The translations under genes were made by a program, and so were the position numbers. From contig NC_015259.1 in the NCBI RefSeq assembly GCF_000192745.1, positions 1,069,001 through 1,133,000 of the forward strand: 64,000 nt of DNA, written 5' to 3'. Below the pieces are notes generated by a model. The model saw only the letters and a list, made by a program, of their open reading frames with translations. It did not search any database and was not told the DNA's origin. The DNA is from Polymorphum gilvum SL003B-26A1 (GTDB lineage Bacteria > Pseudomonadota > Alphaproteobacteria > Rhizobiales > Stappiaceae). Below, one piece after another: positions 7,951 through 18,097 of the stretch. The number at the start of each line of letters is the position of its first letter. The first letter of the stretch is position 1.

Positions 7951-10206
7951 GTGCTGAGGCCCACGGACAGCCCGGAACGCCAGATCGAAAAGCTCACTCG
8001 CATCAACGAGGCACTCATCACGCGCCTCGATCGCAGCAGCACGATCGGAAGCTCGGCCTATTCGCTGTTCCAGACCGCGACGGCGCTGGAAAAGGAGGTT
8101 CACGATCGCACCCACGACCTGCATGCGGCGCTGGCCGACCTGAGCCTGAAGAACCGCGAACTCGCGCTCGCCCATGCGAATGCCGAGAGGGCGCGGCAGA
8201 ACCTCGTCAATGCGATCGAAGCGATGCAGGAAGGCTTCGCGCTGTTTTCCAACGGCGCGCTGGTGATCTGCAACCGGCGTTTCCGGAACCTTCTCACCGA
8301 CGTGTCGCATCGCATTGAGCCCGGCATCGCCTTCGACCGCTATGCGGCGCTGGTGTCGACCAGCCAGGAACTGGAACTGGCGGAAGGCCAGACGGCCGAG
8401 GACTGGTACAATTTCCGCATTGCGCAGAGCCGCCGGCCGAAAGCGACCTTCACCGTCGCGCTCAAGGGGGACCGCTGGCTGCAGGTGTCGGAGCGCCAGA
8501 CCCTCGGCGGCGGCCTGGCGATCCTGCACACGGACGTCACCGACATGGTGCGCCAGCAGCGGCGCGAGCAGGAAAAGATCATCGATGCGCAGGCCAACCT
8601 CGCGCGCGTCACCTTCGAGCACCTGATCCAGGGCCTGAGCACCTTCAACAGCGACGGCGACTTGGTGAGCTGCAACAACCGCTTCCGGGACCTGGTGCCG
8701 CTACCCTATGCCCTCACCCGGTCGGGCGTCGGCATCGACAACATCATCGACTACCTGGTCGGCCACGAGATCTTCCAGCATCCCTGGGGTGAGCAGGATG
8801 ACTGGATCCACGGCCTGCGCTTCCGTACGCCGATGCGGGTCGAACTGCACCGCAACGACGGGGTGATCCTGGACGCCAGTTTCCAGCGCCTGCCGGAGAA
8901 CGGCTTCATCGCCATGTTCACGGACGTGACGGCAGAGCGGGAGGTGACCAAGGCGCTCCAGCAGGCCAAGGACACGCTCGAGGCTCGGGTGGAAGAGCGG
9001 ACGGCGGCGCTGACCCGGGCAAACGAGGAACTGACGCGCGAAATCCGCGAGCGCCAGGCCTTCGAATTCGCCTTGCGAGAGGCCAAGGAAACGGCCGAAG
9101 CGGCAAACCTGTCCAAGAACCGCTTCCTGCGCGCGGCCAGCCACGATCTGCTGCAGCCGATGAGCGCGGCCAAGCTGTTCCTGTCGACCCTGCAGAGCAG
9201 CGGACTGGACGAAGGCCAGGCCGATGTCGCTCAACGCCTCGGGCGCGCCTTCATGTCGATGGAGGCGTTGCTCCACGCCCTGCTCGACATCTCGCGCCTC
9301 GATACCGGCAAGGAGGAGTTCAACTGGGCGAACGTGCCGCTGTCGAGGATCCTCGATCCGCTGCGGGACGAGTTCCAGGAGCTTGCGACCGGCTACGCGC
9401 AGTCGCTGCGCGTCGTGCCGAGCAGCCTGACGGTGCGCAGCGATCCGACCTACCTGCGTCGGATCGCGCAGAACCTCGTGTCCAACGCGATCAAGTACAG
9501 CGAGCACGGACGTGTTCTCGTCGGCGTGCGCCGGCGCGGCGGCAAGGCTGTTTTGGAGGTGTGGGACACGGGACCAGGAATCGCGCCGGACGACCAGGAG
9601 CGGATCTTCGAGGAGTTCCACCGGCTGGGCGATGCCGGTGGCAAGCCCGGTATGGGGCTCGGCCTTTCCATTGTGCAACGGGCATGCGCCCAGCTCGGTC
9701 ATGCGCTCAGCCTGTCGAGCGAGGTGGGTCGCGGCAGCGTGTTCCGTGTCAGTCTGGACCTCGCGGAAGACCGCCCGAGCCTTTCCGCATCGCCGCCGAT
9801 GGAGCCGACCGGTTCGTTCGGCCCCATGCAGAACGTCATCGGCCTTGTCGTCGAGAACGACCCGGAGGTTCGCGCCGCGATGACGGTGCTGATGGAAAGC
9901 TGGGGGATGGGCGCGCTCGACGTCGGCAGCACCCAGGAGGCGGTGGACCTCATCCGGGAGATCGATGTCACGCCGGACATCGTCATCGCGGACTTTCAGC
10001 TTGACGGTGCCGACACGGGTCTTGACAGCATCGCCGCCCTGCGCACGATGACGGGCCAGAACCTCCCCGCGCTGCTCGTCACGGCCGACCGCTCGCGCAG
10101 CCTGCGCCGCGGTGCGGCGGAACTCGGGGTCAAGGTGTTGTCGAAGCCGGTTTCTCCCTGGCGGCTGATGGCCGCGATCCGGGCGCTGACGCGGAGCGGA
10201 ACCTGA
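7951..10206 (+). CDS. NahK/ErcS-like hybrid sensor histidine kinase
   Basis: Soluble hybrid kinase of 751 residues. An N-terminal coiled coil (KEVHDRTHDLHAAL) is followed by two PAS-like domains and a second coiled coil. The HisKA motif is SHDLLQP with the phospho-acceptor His near residue 398, then an HATPase domain (NLVSNAIKY, DTGPGI, GMGLGLS). A C-terminal receiver has its Asp near residue 681 (IVIADFQLDG). SHDLLQP is characteristic of the NahK/ErcS group. No membrane segments are visible. The start was set at the GTG at 7951 because GGAG lies 6 bases upstream and the FIST gene ends at 7936; the frame stays open further upstream but overlaps FIST coding sequence. Confidence 0.9.
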   Translation: MLRPTDSPERQIEKLTRINEALITRLDRSSTIGSSAYSLFQTATALEKEVHDRTHDLHAALADLSLKNRELALAHANAERARQNLVNAIEAMQEGFALFSNGALVICNRRFRNLLTDVSHRIEPGIAFDRYAALVSTSQELELAEGQTAEDWYNFRIAQSRRPKATFTVALKGDRWLQVSERQTLGGGLAILHTDVTDMVRQQRREQEKIIDAQANLARVTFEHLIQGLSTFNSDGDLVSCNNRFRDLVPLPYALTRSGVGIDNIIDYLVGHEIFQHPWGEQDDWIHGLRFRTPMRVELHRNDGVILDASFQRLPENGFIAMFTDVTAEREVTKALQQAKDTLEARVEERTAALTRANEELTREIRERQAFEFALREAKETAEAANLSKNRFLRAASHDLLQPMSAAKLFLSTLQSSGLDEGQADVAQRLGRAFMSMEALLHALLDISRLDTGKEEFNWANVPLSRILDPLRDEFQELATGYAQSLRVVPSSLTVRSDPTYLRRIAQNLVSNAIKYSEHGRVLVGVRRRGGKAVLEVWDTGPGIAPDDQERIFEEFHRLGDAGGKPGMGLGLSIVQRACAQLGHALSLSSEVGRGSVFRVSLDLAEDRPSLSASPPMEPTGSFGPMQNVIGLVVENDPEVRAAMTVLMESWGMGALDVGSTQEAVDLIREIDVTPDIVIADFQLDGADTGLDSIAALRTMTGQNLPALLVTADRSRSLRRGAAELGVKVLSKPVSPWRLMAAIRALTRSGT

Positions 10207-10209
10207 ACG

Positions 10210-11844
10210 ATGCGTCTGCGGGGGCTGTTCAGGACGTTGCGGTTCCGCCTCATGGCAGGCGGTACAATGCTTGCGGCGGTCGCCGTGCTGACGGCAGGGC
10301 TAGCGGCCCACGGAACGCGCCAGGCCGCCGTGCTGACCGACGAGGGCCTGTCGGCGCACAAGCGGATGGAACTCTTTTCCACATTGTCGCGCCGGGTTGG
10401 CGAATACGCGGTGCTTGCCTTCGAGATGGGCAATGCGACCATGGCCGACGAGGACCGGCAGGCACGCCTGTCGGAACGCCGACGGATCGTGTCCGATGCG
10501 TTCGCCATGCTGGAAGAGGCGGTCGTGGCGAATGTCCTGGCGGTTCCGGAAACGGACGCCGCCGAACGAACGCGGCGGGCCACGCAGAGCCTGGCGGTTG
10601 CCCGCCTTGCCGCGCAATTCGACGATCTCGACCGGACGCTGGCCTCGCACACCGGCGCGGTTGCGGCGGACAGGACGGCGCTGCGGATCGCGCTCGACGG
10701 TTTCGCGAGCCGCTTCTCGCCCATGCTGGGGGTGCAGATCGAGGAGGAGCGGCGCAATCGCGATGCGGCTTTCGCTGCCGCTGAGGATCTGCGTGCGCGT
10801 CTGACGGCGCTGGCGGTTGCCGCCGCCATCGCCGCGCCGGCGATACTGCTCCTCGTCTATTTCGGGCTGGTCCGTCCGTTGCTCCGCCGGCTCGGCGCGG
10901 CGACGGCGGCGGCAGGACTGCTCGGGGATGAAACGCTTGATTTCTCGCTGCCCGTTACACAGCGCGACGAACTTGGCCTCCTGTTCACGCGCATCAACCA
11001 GATGGCGCGCCGGCTGGAGCGGCGGCGACAGCGTGTCGATGTCGACCGGGCGCGCCTCGAAGATCTGGTGGACGAGCGTACCGGCGCGCTGCGGCGGGCC
11101 AACGAAAGGTTGTCCCGCGTCGATTCGGAACGGCGTCGCTTCTTTGCCGATGTCGGCCACGAACTTCGAACGCCGCTCACCGTGATCCTGGCTGAGACCG
11201 AACTGGGGATGACCGCGGACATGGCCCAGAAGGACGAGGCGCTTTCGATCATCCGCACGCGTGCCCAGCGGCTCAATCGGCGCATCGACGATCTGCTGCG
11301 GATCGCACGGTCCGAGAGCGGCCAGATCGAGTTCGATCGGCGGCTGGTCGACCTTCACGCCGCAGCGATGCTCGCCCTCGAGGATCTGGCGCCGCTGATC
11401 AAGCGCAATCGGGTGACTATCGATCAGGAACTGGCAGGCGACCTGTTCGTCGACGGCGACGCGGACTGGCTGCGTCAGGTGATAGGGGGGCTGCTGGAAA
11501 ACGCGATCAAGTATGCCGGGGCGAACTGCCGCATCTCGATCGTCCTGACAGCACGGGAAGATGCTGCGGAACTGTGGGTACGCGATGACGGCCCGGGTCT
11601 CGAACCGCGTCTGCAAGAACGGGTCTTCGAGCGGTTCGCCCGGGGTGACGCCGGTGGGCGCGGCTTCGGGGTCGGTCTGGCGCTGGCGCGCTGGATCGTG
11701 GAGGATCACGGCGGGCGGATCAGGCTCGTCAGCCCCTGGAAGGATGGGCGGGGGACTGCGGTCGGCGTGATTCTGCCGCTGACGAAGGGCGAGGCCATGC
11801 CGTTGGAACAGGAGGAGCTGCATGACGCGCGTGCTGATAGTTGA
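10210..11844 (+). CDS. Membrane sensor histidine kinase
   Basis: Transmembrane kinase of 544 residues. The first membrane helix is near residues 14-35, a periplasmic sensor of about 160 residues follows, and a second helix lies near 200-222. Then come HAMP, HisKA (FADVGHELRTPL, phospho-acceptor His near 317) and an HATPase domain (LENAIKY, DDGPGL, GFGVGLALARWIV). It starts 3 bases after the hybrid kinase stop and overlaps the OmpR-type regulator by 23 bases, so the two form a kinase-regulator pair. By position it is comparable to the MxbDM/MxcQE systems that control methanol dehydrogenase in Methylobacterium, but orthology cannot be decided here. Confidence 0.9.
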   Translation: MRLRGLFRTLRFRLMAGGTMLAAVAVLTAGLAAHGTRQAAVLTDEGLSAHKRMELFSTLSRRVGEYAVLAFEMGNATMADEDRQARLSERRRIVSDAFAMLEEAVVANVLAVPETDAAERTRRATQSLAVARLAAQFDDLDRTLASHTGAVAADRTALRIALDGFASRFSPMLGVQIEEERRNRDAAFAAAEDLRARLTALAVAAAIAAPAILLLVYFGLVRPLLRRLGAATAAAGLLGDETLDFSLPVTQRDELGLLFTRINQMARRLERRRQRVDVDRARLEDLVDERTGALRRANERLSRVDSERRRFFADVGHELRTPLTVILAETELGMTADMAQKDEALSIIRTRAQRLNRRIDDLLRIARSESGQIEFDRRLVDLHAAAMLALEDLAPLIKRNRVTIDQELAGDLFVDGDADWLRQVIGGLLENAIKYAGANCRISIVLTAREDAAELWVRDDGPGLEPRLQERVFERFARGDAGGRGFGVGLALARWIVEDHGGRIRLVSPWKDGRGTAVGVILPLTKGEAMPLEQEELHDARADS

Positions 11845-12505
11845 GGACGACGAGGACATCGCATCGGTGATTGCACGCGGGCTTCAGAGAGAGGGATATG
11901 AAACGCTGTGCGCTGCCGATGTCCGCGCCGCCCGCGACGCCATGGTCGCAGAAATGCCCGATGCCGCGATCGTGGACATGATGCTTGGCGAGGAAAGCGG
12001 CTCGAAGCTGGTCGCGGATCTGCGCGCGAAAGGCGTCCGCATTCCGATCATCATGCTGAGCGCCCTGTCGCGCGTATCGGACCGTACGGCGGGACTGGTC
12101 GCCGGCGCCGACGACTACGTCGTGAAACCGTTCGAGTTCAAAGAGCTGGTGGCCCGACTGAAGGTTCAGGAACAGCGCCATTCCGGTGCCGACAACCAAT
12201 TGCGATACGGCGATCTGACGCTCGATCCGGAACAACGCATGGTTCGCGGTGGGGGACGGGAGGTGTTGCTCACGGAGCGGGAGGCGGCACTGCTGACCTT
12301 CTTTCTGAGCCGTCCGGACGCCGTCGTCACCCGTGGCGAGATCTTCGACAAGCTGTGGGCAGGTCAAGGCGGCAGTACGGACAACGTGGTCGATGTCTAC
12401 ATCGGCTATCTGCGGCGCAAGCTCAGCCCGATGGCTGATTACGGCGTGGCGTTGAAAACCGTGAGGGGGAGGGGATTCATAATGACGAGGGAGGTGCGAC
12501 AATGA
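11822..12505 (+). CDS. OmpR-family response regulator
   Basis: Receiver plus winged-helix regulator of 227 residues: acidic pocket VEDDED, phospho-acceptor Asp at 52 (AIVDMMLG), conserved Lys in YVVKPFE, and a C-terminal Trans_reg_C domain (RRGRGF-type end, here VRGRGFIM). It overlaps the cognate kinase gene by 23 bases and the next gene by ATGA. The downstream co-translated genes encode secreted proteins of unknown function, which may be targets or modulators of this pathway. Confidence 0.92.
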   Translation: MTRVLIVEDDEDIASVIARGLQREGYETLCAADVRAARDAMVAEMPDAAIVDMMLGEESGSKLVADLRAKGVRIPIIMLSALSRVSDRTAGLVAGADDYVVKPFEFKELVARLKVQEQRHSGADNQLRYGDLTLDPEQRMVRGGGREVLLTEREAALLTFFLSRPDAVVTRGEIFDKLWAGQGGSTDNVVDVYIGYLRRKLSPMADYGVALKTVRGRGFIMTREVRQ

Positions 12506-13164
12506 CCGGACTTCGCCAGAGCGTTCTAGCGCTCGCATTTGCATTGGCGACCTGTGTGCCCGTGCTTGCCGGAGCAGCGGGAGATGCCGTGTTCGCGACA
12601 GGCGTTCTCGACAGCACGGACATCGGGACCGAACTCCATTACAGCCATCGCCGGTCAGGACCGGATGTGGAGCGGTTCCAGCCGATCGAGGTCGGCGAGG
12701 TCGTCCTCAGGATGGAGCGCGGAGATGCAGCCGGTCGCGAGGTCGAGATCACGATGATCGCGGACGGTCGCAAGCGCGTGCTGGACGCGTTTCCCGCTAG
12801 CGCCGGCAATCCGGTTCTGCTGGCGTTCCTGGAATCGAGCCTGCGTTCTATGGCCGGCATTACCGGCGGCAGCCCGTTCTATATCCGCAACCGCCTTAGG
12901 GAAGCCCTGCAGTCCAGCGGCGACGTGCTGTCTACGGATTACGAACTTGAGGGTCGCAAGGTGGCGGCGCAGGAACTCGTGTTCCATCCATTCTCCACGG
13001 ACCCGAATGCTGAGCGCATGGGTGCTTTTTCGAAGCTCGAGATCCGCTTCGTCGTGTCGCCTGATGTCCCTGGCTATTTTGCTCTCTTTTCCGCGCGGGC
13101 AGGCGAGGGGACCGATGCCTTCTCGGAAGAAATCCGCTTCGTTCAGAAGGAGGACGCGAAATGA
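12502..13164 (+). CDS. Secreted protein of unknown function in the two-component operon
   Basis: Protein of 220 residues with a signal peptide (cleavage near LAGAAGDAVF). I do not recognise the mature domain. It has alternating beta-like stretches, no cysteines in the mature part, and segments such as GEVVLRMERGDAAGREVEITM. It is coupled by ATGA to the OmpR-type regulator upstream and to the next small secreted protein downstream. Periplasmic location is inferred from the signal peptide. A role in sensing or maturing the methanol dehydrogenase system is suggested only by its operon. Confidence 0.8.
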   Translation: MTGLRQSVLALAFALATCVPVLAGAAGDAVFATGVLDSTDIGTELHYSHRRSGPDVERFQPIEVGEVVLRMERGDAAGREVEITMIADGRKRVLDAFPASAGNPVLLAFLESSLRSMAGITGGSPFYIRNRLREALQSSGDVLSTDYELEGRKVAAQELVFHPFSTDPNAERMGAFSKLEIRFVVSPDVPGYFALFSARAGEGTDAFSEEIRFVQKEDAK

Positions 13165-13511
13165 ATCGGTTCGCGATGGTGCTTCTTGTCGCCCTTTTCG
13201 GCGTAGGGCCCGTCGGCGCCCAGACCGCGCCGGGCTACAACGATTATCCGACCGCTGCCCGGGCCGACTATGTGTTCGCCTGCATGGCCGTCAACGGGCG
13301 TACCCAGGATGCCCTGCAGCGATGCTCCTGTTCGATCGACGTCATCGCCAGCGTGCTGCCCTACGACGACTACGTATCGGCGGAGGCCGTGCTGCGTCTG
13401 AGAAATACCGCGGGCGAGCGCTACGTGCTGTTCCGCGACTCGCAGCCCGCAAATGTCATTGTCGCCGAGTTGCGGCGGGCCCAGGCTGAGGCTGAGATCC
13501 TCTGCTTCTAG
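13161..13511 (+). CDS. Small secreted Cys-containing protein of unknown function
   Basis: Protein of 116 residues with a signal peptide ending near VGAQTAPGY. The mature part has four cysteines, FACMAVNG, RCSCSID and a C-terminal ILCF, which in the periplasm could form two disulfides. The spacing CSC excludes a c-type heme motif. The start overlaps the preceding gene by ATGA, so it is the last gene of the sensor operon. I recognise no family function; a small binding or chaperone protein for the quinoprotein system is one possibility. Confidence 0.78.
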   Translation: MNRFAMVLLVALFGVGPVGAQTAPGYNDYPTAARADYVFACMAVNGRTQDALQRCSCSIDVIASVLPYDDYVSAEAVLRLRNTAGERYVLFRDSQPANVIVAELRRAQAEAEILCF

Positions 13512-13616
13512 GGCAAGGAGGGCGCGATCGGCAGGCCGCCGTCTGTCGGCATGACTGGAAGGCACCCGCGCAGAGCGATCCGTGCGGGTCTCCGCGACAT
13601 TGCGGCCGGTCGAGGG

Positions 13617-14438
13617 TCAGCCGTCGACGGCCGCCTTGCGGAATGTTGCCTCGAAGATCCCGCCGTTGGTATCAGTCGCGCGAACATGGACCGTTTCCGC
13701 GCCGTTGTCCGTATAGGAAAACTGGAACGTCGGATCCTCGCTGATCGAAATTCCGCCGGTCATCCTGAACAGCAGGTCGTCACCCTGACGGACCTCGATT
13801 TCGTCGACGAAATGGGCGGGAATGGTCAGAAGAGTGACCTGATCTCGCTGGAGCCCCGAGAAATTCGGGTGCCGGATCATCAGCTTGGCCTCGATACGAG
13901 CGCCGGACTGCGCGGTCAGCCCGCTCATGTGGCGCAGTTTCATTTGTCCCATCGTGTCGATGGCGACCTGGGGATCCTTGCTGGCCGGCGCGGAACAGCC
14001 GCCCGAGGCCTTGACGAACCGTCCTGTCATGAAGGTCCTGCCGTCCTCGGTCGTAGCGAGGGCGCGGACGTTCGAATAGGCGTTGACGCGCACCCGTGTC
14101 TCAAGGTCGATGCGGCCCATGAGTTCGCCAAAGGTGAAGGTCGCGGCGATCGGTGCGGGGTTTTCGTCCACGATCAGCGACAGCTCGGTGATGCGCTCGG
14201 CGGATGCATCGGTCTGGACGATCCGTATCGGGACCGTGGCAGCGTCATGGGCGCGGAACGGCGCGTCGAGGGTGAAAAGGCTCTCGCCGGGCAGAAGATC
14301 CCTGTCGCCGGTCACGTCGGCCCTGAGGTCAGACCACGTCTGGCTTTCGATCAGCGGGTTTCTGATTTCGTCGGCCGTGGTGTTTCCGGCAATCGAAACG
14401 AGAGCCGCAGCAACAGCCCCAAGAATTGGCCTGCTCAT
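13617..14438 (-). CDS. Quinoprotein dehydrogenase-associated SoxYZ-like carrier protein
   Basis: Exported protein of 273 residues (signal peptide to about NTTADEIRN). The N-terminal part is SoxY-like with GGCSAPASKD, whose Cys corresponds to the sulfur-carrying region of SoxY. The C-terminal part is SoxZ-like (KLMIRHPNFSGLQRD, HFVDEIEVR). In the sulfur-oxidation system SoxYZ carries a covalent intermediate on Cys. The fused form here is the type found beside PQQ dehydrogenases with no Sox enzymes. The start at 14438 (MSRPILG) has GGAAGGA upstream. It is divergent from the zinc hydrolase gene, its usual partner. The cargo in quinoprotein systems is not established. Confidence 0.88.
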   Translation of the reverse strand: MSRPILGAVAAALVSIAGNTTADEIRNPLIESQTWSDLRADVTGDRDLLPGESLFTLDAPFRAHDAATVPIRIVQTDASAERITELSLIVDENPAPIAATFTFGELMGRIDLETRVRVNAYSNVRALATTEDGRTFMTGRFVKASGGCSAPASKDPQVAIDTMGQMKLRHMSGLTAQSGARIEAKLMIRHPNFSGLQRDQVTLLTIPAHFVDEIEVRQGDDLLFRMTGGISISEDPTFQFSYTDNGAETVHVRATDTNGGIFEATFRKAAVDG

Positions 14439-14583
14439 TCGGGCATTCCTTCCGTTGCGTCTATCGTCAATGCAGTTCACAAATCGGGGCGATTGTAAAT
14501 TGGACCTTGGTGCTTGATTACTCGGGAGACGGGCGAATCCTAAACTGGATTAAGGATATTCACCGCTTCGTGAAGGCGAGATC

Positions 14584-15633
14584 ATGTTCGCGCTTTTCCT
14601 CTCCGTTTGTCTGGCCGCCATGCCGGACGTCTGCGCTGAGCGGCTTGTACCCAGTCCTGCGCCGCTGGACGAGGCAACCTGCATCGCCAGCGGTGCGGAC
14701 CGCAGCGCGGCCTGGGTCGCCGCGCATGCCGGGGCGAGGCTTGAAGGATGGCGCTGCGCGCCCCTGGCCGAAGCTCCGGCGCTCGCCGTCGCGGAGATTG
14801 CGCCGGGCGTGTTCGTGCACAAGGGACGCAGCGAGGACATCACCCCGCAGAATCGGGGCGACATCGCCAATCTCAGCTTCGTCGTCGGAGAAGAAGCGGT
14901 CGCGGTGATCGATGCCGGCGGCTCCCGGCCGATCGGGGAGGGCCTCTACGCGGCGGTCCGACAGGTCACCGACCTGCCGATCCGTTATCTCGTCCTGACG
15001 CACATGCATCCGGATCACACGCTCGGGGGCGAAGTCTTCCGCGAGGCCGGCGCCGAGATCATCGGCAACCATCGGCTCGCGGACGCGCTGGCGCGCCGCG
15101 CCGACACCTATGACCGGAACTTCCGCCGCTTTCTCGGGCCGGCGGTCCATATGGGGCTCGGCATCGTACCGCCGGACCGCGGCGTCGACGGCGCGGCAAC
15201 CCTTGATCTCGGGGGGCGAATTCTCGATCTGGAAAGCCATCCGACCGCCCATACCAACAACGATCTGACCGTCTTTGACCGGCTGACCGGCACGTTCTGG
15301 TCCGGGGATCTGGTGTTCGAGGAAATGCTGCCGGTGCTCGATGGCGAACTGCTCGGCTGGATCGCCGTGCTCGAGCGGCTTGAGGGCAGAACCGCCGAAC
15401 GTCTGGTGCCAGGGCACGGCCCTGTGCCCCTGGACTGGCCGCAGGGCATCATGGCGACCCGGTCCTATCTGGTTGCCCTGCGCGACCAGACCCGGGCGGC
15501 GGTCAAACGCGGCGACAGCCTTTCCAAGGCGGCGCAGGAGATCGCCCGGGACCAGCGCGGAACCTGGCGGCTGTTCGACGAGATCAATCCGCGCAACGCG
15601 ACCGCAGCGTTCACCGAACTCGAATGGGAATAA
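14584..15633 (+). CDS. Quinoprotein relay system zinc metallohydrolase (metallo-beta-lactamase fold)
   Basis: Exported protein of 349 residues with a short signal peptide and early cysteines. The metallo-beta-lactamase signature HMHPDH is at residues 140-145, with further ligands in HPTAHTNND and GHGPVPLD and the SGDLVF motif, so a two-zinc site is likely intact. It resembles SoxH-like hydrolases that occur with the SoxYZ-like carrier near PQQ-dependent dehydrogenases. It is divergent from that carrier gene, with a shared 145-base control region. The reaction is unknown; hydrolysis of a thioester-like intermediate on the carrier is a reasonable inference. Confidence 0.88.
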   Translation: MFALFLSVCLAAMPDVCAERLVPSPAPLDEATCIASGADRSAAWVAAHAGARLEGWRCAPLAEAPALAVAEIAPGVFVHKGRSEDITPQNRGDIANLSFVVGEEAVAVIDAGGSRPIGEGLYAAVRQVTDLPIRYLVLTHMHPDHTLGGEVFREAGAEIIGNHRLADALARRADTYDRNFRRFLGPAVHMGLGIVPPDRGVDGAATLDLGGRILDLESHPTAHTNNDLTVFDRLTGTFWSGDLVFEEMLPVLDGELLGWIAVLERLEGRTAERLVPGHGPVPLDWPQGIMATRSYLVALRDQTRAAVKRGDSLSKAAQEIARDQRGTWRLFDEINPRNATAAFTELEWE

Positions 15634-15641
15634 CCAGCCGG

Positions 15642-16307
15642 CTATTCCTCCAGGCGCTGGAGTATCATGCGAGCCAGGGCGAAGATGCGCTGTTCCAGGA
15701 TTACCGGCGTCTCGCAGACGTAGGTGAGCGACTGGCGCCTGTCCTCGAAGATGCGCGTGTCCCAGGTGACCTGATCGTCCAGTTCCTCGATCCGGTCATG
15801 GTCGGGCTCGGTAACTGCCCTTAGGTCATGCAGTTCGGTTCGGCGCCGGTCGATCTGTTCGGACAAGGCCGTCTGTTTCTTTGCGTAACGGCCGATGCCG
15901 GCAATGATCGCGGACCGATCCCGTTCGATGCGTTCGAACGTTGCGAGGAAGAGCCCGGCAAGGGCGGGTTCGCGGTCGCTGGCGTGGGCCTTGGCGAAGG
16001 CGTCGATCAGGCTTTCGGCGCCCTCAAGGGCAGTCCTGCGGACGGCAAGGCGGCCGGCAAGATCGATGATTTCCCGGTCCTTCGCGCGTGCCTCGACCGC
16101 CTCGTCGATGGCCGGGCCGGACCACATCTGGCCGATTGAGAGATGCGGTACCTTGCGCTGGATGCAGGGCCATTCGGGGTCGTCGAAACTGGCGGCGACT
16201 GCGGGTTGCCCGAAGCCGACAAGGCTTGTCAGCGTCAGGGTGAGCGCGGTCAGGGCGAGCGGGCCGGAAAGGGCTTTGCGGCTCGGCTTTGATGGCAGGT
16301 GACGCAT
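15642..16307 (-). CDS. Exported helical protein of unknown function
   Basis: Protein of 221 residues with a long signal peptide (cleavage near AVAASFDDPEW). The mature part begins with a conserved-looking DDPEWPCIQRKVP segment and then becomes strongly helical and charged, for example EQIDRRRTELHDLR and DRIEELDDQV, which suggests a coiled coil. Two cysteines (PCIQ and YVCET) could form a disulfide. The start at 16307 is set by GGGGGAGGACAGG. It converges with the zinc hydrolase gene. No function is recognised; its place between the relay hydrolase and formaldehyde dehydrogenase suggests a methanol-system accessory. Confidence 0.8.
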   Translation of the reverse strand: MRHLPSKPSRKALSGPLALTALTLTLTSLVGFGQPAVAASFDDPEWPCIQRKVPHLSIGQMWSGPAIDEAVEARAKDREIIDLAGRLAVRRTALEGAESLIDAFAKAHASDREPALAGLFLATFERIERDRSAIIAGIGRYAKKQTALSEQIDRRRTELHDLRAVTEPDHDRIEELDDQVTWDTRIFEDRRQSLTYVCETPVILEQRIFALARMILQRLEE

Positions 16308-16700
16308 CCTGTCCTCCCCCGGATTTCTTTGTCCCGACGGTCGAAGATGGGGAGCGGTGCTGTCAAAGGGTATTTCTTGAGAAAATAATAAGAATGAGAG
16401 AGTCTCAGAATCCGGGCGCCACCGCTCCCCTGGCCCGGGTGAGGAGACCGGCTCTCGCGACACCTCCAAAGCTTTGGCAGAAGAGCCGCTCGCCGATCCC
16501 CGGACGGCGCGTTCCATTTCCGGGGCATAGGTGTGCCGGCTGCCCGAACCCCTGCGATTTCCGACTAATGTCCTGTCTCTTTTCGCGCGAGCGGGCCGAT
16601 ATAGTCGGCCCAATGCGCGCTCCGACGGGTGCGCAATCGATCATGATTGACCGGGTGGGAACTCCGTAAGACGGCCCGGCGTTTCGAGAGGAGACGCAAG
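16308..16700. promoter_or_regulatory. Divergent control region between the unknown exported protein and formaldehyde dehydrogenase
   Basis: 393 bases without a credible gene. It holds an AT-rich stretch around 16365-16400 (CTTGAGAAAATAATAAG), unusual for this GC-rich DNA and a likely promoter area, and a 12-bp palindrome CCAAAGCTTTGG at 16466-16477. No copy of the 18-bp island motif was seen. Confidence 0.45.
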
Positions 16701-17828
<1,128 letters not shown>

Positions 17829-18097
17829 CGGTCGACCCGGGGCGGTTCGGCACCAGTACGCCGGGCCGACCCGGGTTCGAGCGGTCCCGCAACCCCATGT
17901 AGCCTGTTGCGGCTACGCGTCTTTGGACACATGAAACGCACGTGATCAGCACAGGTCGGCATGATGCGGCGATCGTATCAGCGAGGCCATGCGTTCGGCT
18001 TCGTCACACTGTGAACAAAGTGGTTGGACTAACCTCGCCGGAAGGCATGCGACGGGGGCAATCGCAGTCGTTGCCATGAGATCGGGAGAGCAACGGA

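Noticed and set aside
14535-14552. Fourth full copy of the 18-bp island motif before the zinc hydrolase
   Set aside because: Only about half of the positions match (core TCCTAAA); kept as a partial similarity in the findings, not as a feature.
17860-17920. tRNA-like GGGTTCGAG segment after the formaldehyde dehydrogenase gene
   Set aside because: No acceptor stem, D arm or anticodon arm can be folded around it; a 6-bp hairpin at 17899-17916 is the only structure seen.
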